Below the pieces are notes generated by a model, which was not told the origin of the DNA, searched no databases, and saw only the letters and a list, made by a program, of their open reading frames with translations. DNA of 64,000 nt from Gammaproteobacteria bacterium (lineage in GTDB: Bacteria; Pseudomonadota; Gammaproteobacteria; Pseudomonadales; Pseudohongiellaceae): NCBI GenBank assembly GCA_030682575.1, contig JAUXNX010000001.1, forward strand, positions 124,001 through 188,000, written 5' to 3'. The position numbers were made by a program, and so were the translations under genes. Of the stretch, positions 1 to 8,659 are shown one piece after another. Position 1 is the stretch's first letter. Each line of letters begins with the position of its first letter.

Positions 1-28
1 GCACTGACTTATCCACTTTAGATTTCAT
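1..28 (-). CDS. Possible 5' end of a gene leaving the window (partial)
   Basis: Reading leftwards on the minus strand, an ATG at 28-26 opens a frame of nine codons (M K S K V D K S V) to the window edge. A purine-rich GGAGAG lies about six bases upstream of the ATG, at good Shine-Dalgarno spacing. Nothing about function can be said from nine codons. It could be a chance ATG; the ribosome binding site is the only support. Confidence 0.3.
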
Positions 29-458
29 AATTTCTCTCCATGCTGAGTCCATTTAGCATATCCACAATTCAACTTTAGTTGCCTTCACTTCTCTTCCCCA
101 CTGCGGCCAATCAAATCTAACTGGATTTGCCCCTACTTCGTTTAATCAATTGGTCTTGAGGTCGTTAGTTAATGCCCTCAAAAACAGGTATAGGGAGAAC
201 TTAGAATAGATGATAAAAGTAAGAATTGCTCAATTGACTGCTGCATCTCTTCGAGGCCAGGCTGTACTAGACCTAGTTATTTTTCGCCTACCAAGGATCC
301 TGTCCTGCTACTGGACGTATATGGTATTCGCTGGCAATTGGATAATACATCCCGTCCGACCTCACGATATCTCGAACGTGCGAAGCAAATTTTTCAGATT
401 AGATCGTTGATTCTGATCAATAACCTGTCGCGATGTGCACCATTCGTACCCAGACTTT
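29..458. other. Non-coding stretch downstream of pepN
   Basis: About 430 bases with no convincing gene. The short open frames here (for example 210-410 plus) have no ribosome binding site and no recognisable protein features. By eye the stretch is more AT-rich than the neighbouring pepN. No clear intrinsic terminator is visible after the pepN stop codon at 459. It probably carries the promoter for the gene leaving the left edge. Confidence 0.5.
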
Positions 459-3191
459 TTACCTCAAACTCTTCCCCACCACCTCCCCCACATCCTTCGA
501 CAACCCATCCTTCGCACTAACCCTCTCCAACGCCCCCCGCATCATCCCCTGCCTCCCCTCATCATACTTCCTCCACCGGGTCAGCGGAGTCACCAACCGC
601 GAAGCAATCTGCGGATTCAACCCATCCAGCTCAATAATCCTGTCCGCCAGGAACCCATACCCCGCCCCCGACTTGTCATGAAACTGCACCGGATTCCCAT
701 TGGCAAACGCGCTGATCAGCGCCCTCACCTTGTTCGGGTTCTTGATGTCGAAGGCTGGATGCTCCATCAACTTCGTTACACGGTCAAGCGTTCCCGGCAA
801 GGTGCTGGTGGCCTGGACGCTGAACCACTGGTCGACGACCAGGGCTTCGTGCTGCCACTTGGCGTAGAAAGACTGCAGTGCCTGCTGGCGCAGGGGCTCG
901 GCTTGTGGCATTTCGCTGTTGACGAACAGGCGCAGCGCGGCGCTGACGTCGGTCATGTTGTCGGCCTGCTCGTACTGTGCGTGGCAGGTCTGCAGCCATT
1001 GCGGGTCTTCGGTGCGCATCAGGTAGCTGAGGCTGACGTTCTTCAGGGCGCGGCGCGCGATGCCTGCCGCGTCTGCGGCGTAGGGTTCGGGTGTGGAGTT
1101 CATGTCGTACAGTGCTGCGAACTTGCTTGCCAGTGCTCTGGCCAGTGTGTTCGAAGCAAACTCTCGCACCGCATGAATCCCGGCCACGTCGATCTCGTCG
1201 GCGAGTTCGCTGAGGTAGGCTTCGGTGGGCAGGGTCAGGAGCTGGGCGACGGCTTCCTTGTCCTGTTCTTCGTCGCGCTCGGCCTTGTTGATGCTCATCT
1301 GCAGGATGCTGTCGAATGCGTCGATGACGCCCTGCTCCAGCGTGAGTTCGCGATTGGCCTGGTAGTCCTTGAGCAGGTCCTGCAGCACTTCCACGCCGAG
1401 CTGCTGCGCGGCGTTCCAGCGGTTGAAGCCGTCGGTGTCGTGTGCCATCAGGAAGAGCAGTTCTTCGCGTGTGTAGGCGACCTGGAGTTTTAGAGGTGCG
1501 GAGAAGCCGCGCAGCAACGAGGGCACTGGTGCGTGTTCGATGCCGGTGAAGACAAAGTGGTGCACCTTGTCCCTCACATCCAGCACACGCTCGTTGCGCG
1601 CTTCGCCAGGGTCTTCACCTTCGAGCAGCAGCGGCAGTTCGTTGCCATCGCGGTCCAGCAGCGCCATGCGCAGCGGAATGTGGAACGGTTGCTTGATGGG
1701 TTGTTCTGGCGTGGGCGGGCAGCTCTGTTCCACTGTCAGTTGATAGGTGGAGTATGAAGGGTCGAACTGGCCCCTTGCGCGCAGCACCGGTGTGCCGGCC
1801 TGGGAGTACCAGCGGCGGAACTGGGTGAGGTCGATGCTTCCTGCTTCTTCCATCGCTTTGACGAAGTCTTCCGTGGTGACGGCCTGGCCGTCGTGGCGTT
1901 TGAAGTAGAGATCGCTTCCTTTGCGGAAACGTTCTGGCCCGATCAGTTCGCGGATCATGCGCACGACTTCGGCGCCCTTCTCGTAGATGGTGACGGTGTA
2001 GAAGTTGGAGATCTCCATGTAGGAGTCGGGTCGCACTGAATGGGCCATGGGGCCGGCGTCTTCGGCAAACTGTGTGGTGCGCAGGAAGCTGACGTCGTCG
2101 ATGCGCTTGACGGTGCGCGAGCCCATGTCGGCGGAGAATTCCGCATCGCGGAACACCGTGAAGCCTTCCTTCAGGCTGAGCTGGAACCAGTCGCGGCAGG
2201 TGACGCGGTTGCCGGACCAGTTGTGGAAATATTCGTGCGCGACCACAGCTTCGACACGCTGGAAACCGGCGTCGGTGGTGGTGGCGGGATTGGCGAGTAC
2301 GCAGGAGGTGTTGAAGATGTTGAGGCCCTTGTTCTCCATCGCGCCCATGTTGAAGTCGTCGACGGCGACGATCATGAAGATGTCGAGATCGTATTCGCGG
2401 CCGAACACTTCTTCATCCCAGCGCATCGCGTTCTTGAGCGAGAGCATGCCGTGGTCGCATTTGTCGAGGTCCTTGCTCTCCACGAAGATGCGCAGCGTGA
2501 TGGTGCGGCCGGACATTGTGGTGAAGGTGTCTTCCACGTGTTCAAGATCACCGGCGACGAGGGCGAAGAGGTAACACGGTTTGCGGAAGGGGTCTTGCCA
2601 CGTGGCAAAGTGGTGGGTTGCTTCGACAGAATTTGAATCGCTTGCGGGGCAAGCTCCCACAGAGATCGGGTTGCCATTGGACAGCAGCACCGGGTAGCGT
2701 TTCTTGTCTGCGACGACTGTGGTGGTGAAGCTCGACATCACATCCGGTCGATCAAGGTAGTAAGTGATCTTGCGGAAGCCTTCGGCCTCGCACTGTGTGC
2801 AGAACATTTTCTTCGATTTGTACAACCCTTCGAGGCTGGTGTTCTCCTGCGGCTTGATGCGCGTGTGGCATTCGAGCACGAAGCTGGCGCCGTTATCGTT
2901 GACCGCTTTGGGCAATTCGAAAATCGTGAGCGATTCTTCTTCGATGCGGTAATCCTTCGGGGTGAGTGCAACGCCGTCGAGGAACAGTTTTTCAAGCACC
3001 ATGTCCTGGCCGTCGAGAACAAGAGGCGCGCTGGTATGGCCCGCGAATATGGGCGTGCGGTGCATGGTGAGTTTGGAGATGACGAGAGTGGATTCTTCGC
3101 CCAGCTCGAAGCGCAGGTCAGTGGTGTCGATTTGAAAGGCGGGCGGTTGGTAGTCTTTGAGGTAGATGGACTTGGGTGCTGCGTCTTTCAT
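459..3191 (-). CDS. pepN: Aminopeptidase N (M1 family zinc metallopeptidase)
   Basis: Cytosolic broad-specificity aminopeptidase that trims N-terminal residues in the final steps of protein turnover. At 910 aa it is longer than E. coli PepN (870 aa). The exopeptidase motif GAMEN is at 283-287, the zinc site HEYFH at 319-323, and the third zinc ligand Glu about 342 in the LKEG segment. The start ATG overlaps the stop of the DUF2797 gene by four bases (ATGA), so it is the last gene of the nadK-rhomboid-DUF1315-DUF2797-pepN operon. Odd: around residues 176-195, between NGNP and WQDPF, there are about 8 more residues than I recall for E. coli and Pseudomonas PepN. The DNA there is a REP-like palindrome (separate entry). 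Confidence 0.97.
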   Translation of the reverse strand: MKDAAPKSIYLKDYQPPAFQIDTTDLRFELGEESTLVISKLTMHRTPIFAGHTSAPLVLDGQDMVLEKLFLDGVALTPKDYRIEEESLTIFELPKAVNDNGASFVLECHTRIKPQENTSLEGLYKSKKMFCTQCEAEGFRKITYYLDRPDVMSSFTTTVVADKKRYPVLLSNGNPISVGACPASDSNSVEATHHFATWQDPFRKPCYLFALVAGDLEHVEDTFTTMSGRTITLRIFVESKDLDKCDHGMLSLKNAMRWDEEVFGREYDLDIFMIVAVDDFNMGAMENKGLNIFNTSCVLANPATTTDAGFQRVEAVVAHEYFHNWSGNRVTCRDWFQLSLKEGFTVFRDAEFSADMGSRTVKRIDDVSFLRTTQFAEDAGPMAHSVRPDSYMEISNFYTVTIYEKGAEVVRMIRELIGPERFRKGSDLYFKRHDGQAVTTEDFVKAMEEAGSIDLTQFRRWYSQAGTPVLRARGQFDPSYSTYQLTVEQSCPPTPEQPIKQPFHIPLRMALLDRDGNELPLLLEGEDPGEARNERVLDVRDKVHHFVFTGIEHAPVPSLLRGFSAPLKLQVAYTREELLFLMAHDTDGFNRWNAAQQLGVEVLQDLLKDYQANRELTLEQGVIDAFDSILQMSINKAERDEEQDKEAVAQLLTLPTEAYLSELADEIDVAGIHAVREFASNTLARALASKFAALYDMNSTPEPYAADAAGIARRALKNVSLSYLMRTEDPQWLQTCHAQYEQADNMTDVSAALRLFVNSEMPQAEPLRQQALQSFYAKWQHEALVVDQWFSVQATSTLPGTLDRVTKLMEHPAFDIKNPNKVRALISAFANGNPVQFHDKSGAGYGFLADRIIELDGLNPQIASRLVTPLTRWRKYDEGRQGMMRGALERVSAKDGLSKDVGEVVGKSLR
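2635..2662. repeat. REP-like palindrome inside pepN
   Basis: On the coding (minus) strand the bases read CTGTGGGAGCTTGCCCCGCA then AGCGATTC. The core is a perfect hairpin GCTTGC-CCC-GCAAGC (plus-strand arms 2640-2645 and 2649-2654). The GTGGGAG...hairpin...GCGAT layout matches the REP elements I remember from Pseudomonas. Here it is read in frame as S-V-G-A-C-P-A-S-D-S inside PepN, where the protein is longer than its relatives. Family assignment is from memory; no second copy was noticed in this window. Confidence 0.55.
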
Positions 3192-4015
3192 GAAAATAGC
3201 TCCAGGTTGTAGCCTGCGTAGCGGCGCATGTTGATCACGCCGGTGTCGAAAATAAGATACTGGCCCTTGATGCCGAGCAGCGTGCCTTCCACTACCGGAT
3301 CAGTATCGAAGTTGAAAGAGTTGATCTTCTCGGGGTACGCAAGGATCGGATACTCGATCAGCACCGGATCAACTCCTGACAGCACACTGATCGCGTGGAA
3401 GCCAAAGCGCTGCACCAGATCGTCGAGGTCGGTCCTGCATTCATTCACCAGTCGATCCTTCTCCATCTGCAGATCAGTCAGATGATCGCCGCCCTTGAGC
3501 ATGTCGCGCCAGTTGGTCTTGTCGGCAACGTGCTGCTTGAACAGCACCTCGATGGAGCCGGATTGCAGACGGCTGCGCACGCGCATGATCGCCAGTGCCT
3601 GCACCGCCCCCTGATCAATCCAGCGCGTCGGAATCTGGGTGGCACGGGTGATGCCGACTTTCACTCCCGAAGAGTTCGCCAGATAGACGATGTGATCCTG
3701 CATGCAGAACTGCTCGCCCCACTCCGGCTCGCGGCAGGTGCCGGCATCGTAATGGCATTTCTCCGGATGGATGATGCAGGAGTCACACTGCGCCAGTTTC
3801 TGAAAGCACGGATAGCAATAACCCTGATTGAAACTCTTTGCAGTATTGCGACCGCAGTGCACGCAGTTGATCTGGCCGCTGTACTGCAGACGCAGGTGCG
3901 AACTGAGCATTGGGTTGAGCGGCACTTTTGTCTTACCAAGGGGCAAGTCGTAGCTGACTGGAGCGGACAGACGTGTGTGCATCTTGCGGGAGGGGCCATG
4001 GGCGACTGAATTCAC
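3188..4015 (-). CDS. DUF2797 family protein
   Basis: Protein of unknown function, 275 aa from the chosen start. It has a cysteine-rich block typical of this family: CVHCGR, then GYCYPCF, CDSC, HPEKCHY and GTCREPEW, suggesting bound metal, followed by the conserved YLANSSGVKVGITR segment. The frame is open up to 4090, but I prefer the GTG at 4015 because AAAGGAAATC precedes it; the longer form would overlap the DUF1315 gene by 58 bases. An internal ATG at 3982 has no ribosome binding site. It overlaps pepN by four bases and follows DUF1315 closely, so it is co-transcribed with both. The family is common in gammaproteobacteria, with no assigned reaction that I know of. Confidence 0.85.
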   Translation of the reverse strand: MNSVAHGPSRKMHTRLSAPVSYDLPLGKTKVPLNPMLSSHLRLQYSGQINCVHCGRNTAKSFNQGYCYPCFQKLAQCDSCIIHPEKCHYDAGTCREPEWGEQFCMQDHIVYLANSSGVKVGITRATQIPTRWIDQGAVQALAIMRVRSRLQSGSIEVLFKQHVADKTNWRDMLKGGDHLTDLQMEKDRLVNECRTDLDDLVQRFGFHAISVLSGVDPVLIEYPILAYPEKINSFNFDTDPVVEGTLLGIKGQYLIFDTGVINMRRYAGYNLELFS

Positions 4016-4032
4016 GATTTCCTTTTGCCTCG

Positions 4033-4374
4033 TCAGTGAGTGCTGTGGGGCTTTGTGTCCACCCAGGTCATGGTTTGCTCTGTGCTGCAACTGTCATCCT
4101 GCGCATGGGTGTGGCCAGGTTCATCGCAATGGGATTTCTTCAAACCTCTGGTATCGATGTAACCAGTGCGCTGTTCCTCGCTCAGGTAGCGCGCCTCGTA
4201 GGCGATGATCACCTGCAGGGAATTCTCCACCTGCTCCGGCGTCAGGCGATCGCCGTTAGCCCAGCGTCCTGTCTCTACAGCCGATTTGAGATTGCCAAGA
4301 ATTTCCGGCGTGATGCTGTCGATCAGCGCCTGGAACGAATCGTACTTTTGCGAAGCTTCGACCTTCTGGGACAT
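4033..4374 (-). CDS. DUF1315 (YeaC-like) family protein
   Basis: Small acidic protein of 113 aa. The core YDSFQALIDSITPEILGNLK...GRWANGD...LTPEQ is typical of the DUF1315/YeaC family. The frame is open much further upstream, but that part lies inside the rhomboid gene. The ATG at 4374 has AAAGGAAA upstream and starts 14 bases after the rhomboid stop. The C-terminal 30 residues are His/Asp/Glu/Thr-rich (SHCDEPGHTHAQDD) and may bind metal, though that is inference only. Third gene of the nadK operon. Function unknown. Confidence 0.85.
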   Translation of the reverse strand: MSQKVEASQKYDSFQALIDSITPEILGNLKSAVETGRWANGDRLTPEQVENSLQVIIAYEARYLSEEQRTGYIDTRGLKKSHCDEPGHTHAQDDSCSTEQTMTWVDTKPHSTH

Positions 4375-4388
4375 GTGCAGAATTTCCT

Positions 4389-5276
4389 TTAACGTTTGAA
4401 GCGGTGAATCATTGCAGTGGCAACACCGGCGACCATCCCCGCGACCAATCCACCCGCGTGTGCTGCAGTCGCTATCCACGCCGAGGCGAAGACTTCCATC
4501 AATACCAGCGCCACCAGCAGAAACCCGATCATGGCAGGCGGCAACCGCAGGCGCCCATTGGGAACCACAGTTTGCCACATCCAGATATAACCAAGCAGAC
4601 CGTAGACCACGCCAGACAGCCCACCAAAGTTTGCCGACATGCTCCATACGTATTGTGTGGTGTTGGAAACAAAGGCAATAAAAAGCACGACCAGGAAATA
4701 CAGAACACTCGATTGCGTCGACTCGATCATGCGACCAAAATGCCATAGCCACAACGAGTTGAAGACAAGGTGGATTGCACCGAAATGCAGAAGCGCTGGA
4801 GCAAGCGTGCGCAGATAATCGTCTACCCCTTGCATGTCACCCAATATGGACAGCAATGTTGGCAAACCAGCAACCGCGCCAGGGTTAAGTGCCGGGTAGA
4901 ACATGAACGCGACCGGTTGCAGATTGCTGCCAAGCTGGCTCACTCCGGCAACAACAAGTGCCGCAAGAATCAATGCAATTGTGACGGGTGCCGTCAGCGT
5001 GGCGCGCAGCAGATCACCAACATAATTGCCTACCGGAAAGTACCCGCCAAGCCCTGCGTTACCAGTCATGGCCTGATTACTGAAAGCTCCCTGAGCCTGC
5101 AACTGTTGCCACTGTTCCAGAAGAGCCGCTGTCTGCGAGACTTCCAGTTCGCTGCTGACCCATATCACCTGCGATCCCGATTCTTCATTCACGCTAAAGC
5201 GGATGCCCTCGCGTGCCATTGCCCCCAGCAAGGGGCGCAGGTCGAGGCCCGCATCCACCACCGCCGCTCTAATCAT
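4389..5276 (-). CDS. Rhomboid family intramembrane serine protease (GlpG-like)
   Basis: Membrane protease of 295 aa that cleaves substrates within the inner membrane. An N-terminal cytosolic domain (about 1-85, with VIWVSSELEVSQ) resembles the GlpG N-domain and is followed by about six membrane spans. The nucleophile is Ser221 in GLSGVVYG and the base is His273 in AAHAGG. The oxyanion residues His169 and Asn173 lie in HFGAIHLVFN, as in GlpG. The ATG at 5276 lies inside the end of nadK (8-base overlap), so the two are translationally coupled. The pairing of a rhomboid with nadK and DUF1315 does not by itself suggest a substrate. Confidence 0.93.
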   Translation of the reverse strand: MIRAAVVDAGLDLRPLLGAMAREGIRFSVNEESGSQVIWVSSELEVSQTAALLEQWQQLQAQGAFSNQAMTGNAGLGGYFPVGNYVGDLLRATLTAPVTIALILAALVVAGVSQLGSNLQPVAFMFYPALNPGAVAGLPTLLSILGDMQGVDDYLRTLAPALLHFGAIHLVFNSLWLWHFGRMIESTQSSVLYFLVVLFIAFVSNTTQYVWSMSANFGGLSGVVYGLLGYIWMWQTVVPNGRLRLPPAMIGFLLVALVLMEVFASAWIATAAHAGGLVAGMVAGVATAMIHRFKR

Positions 5277-6159
5277 CAGAGCGCACCAGGCGGTTGCCCC
5301 AACCCAACTTGCTGCGGCAGGTCTGGTAGAAGTTGTGATCGAGAGGATGGATCAGTCGGAGAGGACCGGACTTCTTGCGCACGATAACCGAATCGCCTGG
5401 ATTGGCCGAAAAACTGGTCACGCCGTCACAACTGATCTGCGGCAGAATGGAACGCTGCTTGCCGACCAGAATGCGTACGGTGCTGTTGGCATCAATGACA
5501 AGCGGACGGCTGCTCAAGGAATGGGGATACATCGGCACCAGCACCAGCGCATTGAGACTGGGATGCATGATCGGCCCTCCTGCTGAGAGAGCGTAGGCGG
5601 TTGATCCGGTGGGGGTAGCAACAATCAGTCCATCAGACTGCTGACTGTTCACAAACTGCTCGTCGATGAAAAGTTCGAACTCGATCATCCGTGCCGCCGT
5701 GCCAGGATGCAGCACAACGTCATTCAAGGCACTGCCGATGTTGATGATGTCGCCATCACGCAGCAATTCGCACTCAATGAGGAAACGCGCCTCTTCGGTA
5801 TACTTTCCCGCCAGAATTTCGGCCATTCTGGCCTCGATTTCCTCCGGCAGAATATCAGTCAGAAAGCCAAGCCGCCCCCGGTTTATACCCAATACCGGCA
5901 CGTTGTGAGAGGCCAATGTCTGCGCCACACCAAGCATGCTGCCATCACCTCCAACGACGATCACGAGATCGCAGTGCGCACCAAGCTCATCCCGCGGCAC
6001 CACTTCCAGCTTGCTTTGCGGCAGCAGGGCCGCACTCTGCCCGTCGATGATGACCTGTACGCCAAGGGTTTGCAGGACTTTTCCGAGACACTGCAGTGAG
6101 TCGACTACTCCCGCGTGACCGGAACGACCGACAAGCCCGATGCGATTGAATGCTGACAT
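5269..6159 (-). CDS. nadK: NAD kinase
   Basis: Phosphorylates NAD+ to NADP+ in the cytosol, the only route to NADP in most bacteria. At 296 aa it is close to E. coli NadK (292 aa). The catalytic GGDGS motif is at 70-74, NRGRLGFLTD at 93-102, and the substrate region around TPTGSTAYALSAGGP is intact. First gene of the minus-strand operon that runs through the rhomboid gene to pepN. The 112 bases upstream, up to the end of the metallopeptidase gene, must hold the promoter, but no clear -35/-10 pair stood out. Confidence 0.97.
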   Translation of the reverse strand: MSAFNRIGLVGRSGHAGVVDSLQCLGKVLQTLGVQVIIDGQSAALLPQSKLEVVPRDELGAHCDLVIVVGGDGSMLGVAQTLASHNVPVLGINRGRLGFLTDILPEEIEARMAEILAGKYTEEARFLIECELLRDGDIINIGSALNDVVLHPGTAARMIEFELFIDEQFVNSQQSDGLIVATPTGSTAYALSAGGPIMHPSLNALVLVPMYPHSLSSRPLVIDANSTVRILVGKQRSILPQISCDGVTSFSANPGDSVIVRKKSGPLRLIHPLDHNFYQTCRSKLGWGNRLVRSDD

Positions 6160-6271
6160 AGTATTTCCTGACTCAAGAAGGAAGTGCGCGGGGAAGTATA
6201 ACAGACAGTCGTCTGGCCACCGCCAGCGGTTTGCATATCGGGATGTCGGGCTTCAGGGCTTGAGCAGCGTA

Positions 6272-8560
6272 TCAGGGCATGATGTCAAGCGTGAGAGGTT
6301 CGGCCGTATAGATCACTTCGCCACTGTCGTGGACTCTGTAGGCAACGAATATCTGCAGACGCTGATTCACGAAATCCGAGCCCAGTCTGGCTGCATTGAT
6401 GACACGCACATACTCCACTGCGTGCAATGTAGCTGGGGAGCTGAAAGGGATCAGACCAGCAACAGACAAATCCTTCCACGGGTAGATCCGGCCCTGATTG
6501 TCCAGCTGAAAGAACGTCGTGCCGTCCAGTGTGGCAAGCACATGGATGCTGCCTTGCTGGCCAATGTGGCGACTGTCAACGGAGAGGCTTACATTGACGT
6601 CAATGTTATCCTGCGCGGATGCCGCCGATACGTATTGCAACTGCTTGTTCACGCTGGCTGCCAGTGCAATGCGGGCATCGGTATTGATGCCATTGCTGCT
6701 ACGAACATTGCGCGTTGGCAATATCGGCACTCGGGTCGGATGGTAGCTGGCGATCTGGAAGCGCACCAGATTCAGAGTACGTACAGCATCGGCGCCATGC
6801 TCATGATCGCTGCCATCAACGCCGCAGGGAAGACCGAAGCACCGCTGTCGCGGATTGGAAAAGCGCGCAATCCGCACGTTCGTGTTGAACGCACCTGGAT
6901 AGGCCATGACAGTGCTGAACACACCGTCCACACCGTAGCCGGTGGCAAAATCGAAAGTCCCGCCGAAACCATCCTCGCGATGGGAATGAGTCAGACCCAT
7001 GTTGTGTCCCAATTCATGAGCGACAACTGAGCTTACGGGACAGTCGATGGCGATGTTGGAGTAGGCAAAATCCTTCTCATTGGACGAAAGGAAGTCGCCC
7101 TGGGTGTTGAAGCCACCAAGATTGGCCAAGCCGCAACTCGCAGTCTCCTGACCCTGGGGGCGGAACAGCATTACGAGGTCAGCACCATAGGCGGAGCGGA
7201 TGGCGTCGACATCGGCAAACGCAGGATGGGTCTTGTATGTCAGGGCCTTGAGAGCAGTGTCCATGTCCACGGAATCGCTATACGGCACCAGACCGTGGTA
7301 AACAGGGCGCAAGGTGATGCCCACGTCGCTGTCTGCATAGATCTGATTGGCAACCGCGATGAGCTGATTGATGCGAGTCTCGGCCTGACCGTCGTACTGG
7401 TCGGCGGCACCTTGCGTGTAGAGAGCCATGACATCGATCACGACATTGGCGCCATCCAGCGTCAGCGCATTCTCCGCACTCAAGCTCAGTAAGCTCTCAT
7501 TGAAGTCGCTGATGCCATCGCCATTGCTGTCAGTCTGGACATCGTTGACCACGTTGAGCACGGCGTCGTGTCGTAAATCACCGACGATGGCGGTACTGAT
7601 GACATGCGGTTTGGAGGCTACGCCGGTCACGACGGAATATGTAAGGGTCTTGAGCTCACCAGGCATGAAATTTCCCAACGGGCAATTCAAAACCAATTGA
7701 CCAGCAAGAGCACCCTGCCTGCAACCCGTCGGCGCTGTAACCAGACTGGTATTCTCCAGCACGAAATAGAAATTGATTACGAGATCCTGATGGCCCTCAT
7801 TACTGATATTGCGAAGGCTGACCGTCACTTCGACACTGGCGCCCGCCACCACGCTGGCGCTGCTAAACGTTTGCGTGATGGCAAAGTTGCCATTATTGAT
7901 GCCGGACGTACGGGCATTGAGCCTGCGCTGTTCCTCTTCCGGTGTTCCGAGGGTGAGTGGCAGAGCCACCGGCGACAGAGGTTGCGGACGGGCTACGGGC
8001 CGCGCATCACGCAATGGAATGACATAGTCATGGTCGAGCCGTTCATGGGGCAGCGCCGATGACTGGTATATCCATCCTTTATAAGAGGATGCACCAGGTG
8101 CACGGTTGGCATAAAGCTGCCAGGTCAGGTCGCCAATCTCCACATAGGCAAACACACCACGCTCACCCACGGTGAGCACGAAGGGACCAGAGTGCGGGTC
8201 CTCCGGCAATCTGCCCTGAAAGACTCTGTCACCATTGATGTAAGGTGTCTCGTGAGTGATAAGCACAATATGGCCAGCGCCATCACCTGCAGAGGCAAGA
8301 AAACGCGCCCCGGCCTGCAAAGCAGCCAAACGGTCGGCAGGCACATCCACAGCAAACGCATCCGTTGCATAGGCAGGCAGCGCAGGCCAGGAGTCATCAG
8401 CGTCAGCCATGTACCAGAGTGAATTGGTTGTAGTCTGTGCTTGAAGAGGCAATGCCGACCACAACCACAGCACCATGAAGACAAGGGAGAGACGGCCCTT
8501 GCCGATCACTGCGGTGCATCGATGCGTGTTGTAGAGCTGTTCGTGCATGCCTGGATTCAT
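6272..8560 (-). CDS. Secreted metzincin-type zinc metalloprotease, multidomain
   Basis: Predicted exported protease of 762 aa. The basic stretch GKGRLSL is followed by a hydrophobic segment and ends near PLQAQ (about residue 42), resembling a signal peptide with a long n-region. An N-terminal domain (about 45-190) is unassigned. Residues 225-340 form a beta-rich DUF11/CARDB-like domain, followed by a calcium-binding type-3-like motif (TDSNGDGISDFNE, 343-355). The reprolysin-like domain (about 370-580) carries the zinc motif HELGHNMGLTH (515-525) and a likely Met-turn STVMAYPG. A C-terminal beta domain follows. Cysteines in the catalytic and N-terminal domains fit an extracellular protein. It is monocistronic. 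Substrate unknown; it may supply peptides or act on host or prey proteins. Confidence 0.85.
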   Translation of the reverse strand: MNPGMHEQLYNTHRCTAVIGKGRLSLVFMVLWLWSALPLQAQTTTNSLWYMADADDSWPALPAYATDAFAVDVPADRLAALQAGARFLASAGDGAGHIVLITHETPYINGDRVFQGRLPEDPHSGPFVLTVGERGVFAYVEIGDLTWQLYANRAPGASSYKGWIYQSSALPHERLDHDYVIPLRDARPVARPQPLSPVALPLTLGTPEEEQRRLNARTSGINNGNFAITQTFSSASVVAGASVEVTVSLRNISNEGHQDLVINFYFVLENTSLVTAPTGCRQGALAGQLVLNCPLGNFMPGELKTLTYSVVTGVASKPHVISTAIVGDLRHDAVLNVVNDVQTDSNGDGISDFNESLLSLSAENALTLDGANVVIDVMALYTQGAADQYDGQAETRINQLIAVANQIYADSDVGITLRPVYHGLVPYSDSVDMDTALKALTYKTHPAFADVDAIRSAYGADLVMLFRPQGQETASCGLANLGGFNTQGDFLSSNEKDFAYSNIAIDCPVSSVVAHELGHNMGLTHSHREDGFGGTFDFATGYGVDGVFSTVMAYPGAFNTNVRIARFSNPRQRCFGLPCGVDGSDHEHGADAVRTLNLVRFQIASYHPTRVPILPTRNVRSSNGINTDARIALAASVNKQLQYVSAASAQDNIDVNVSLSVDSRHIGQQGSIHVLATLDGTTFFQLDNQGRIYPWKDLSVAGLIPFSSPATLHAVEYVRVINAARLGSDFVNQRLQIFVAYRVHDSGEVIYTAEPLTLDIMP

Positions 8561-8659
8561 CCTGCTCAGTATTGGTCAGCTTCAGGGGCTGCCAACACAA
8601 ACTCCGGGCCTCAGCCGCACCGGATGGGCGGCCAGTATACGTGAATGAATTTGCGGGCG

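Noticed and set aside
435-1493. 352-codon open frame antisense to pepN
   Set aside because: Lies wholly opposite pepN from its stop codon, low-complexity translation, no start signal.
6140-7030. 296-codon plus-strand frame opposite the metalloprotease
   Set aside because: Antisense to a well-supported multidomain protein; no supporting features.
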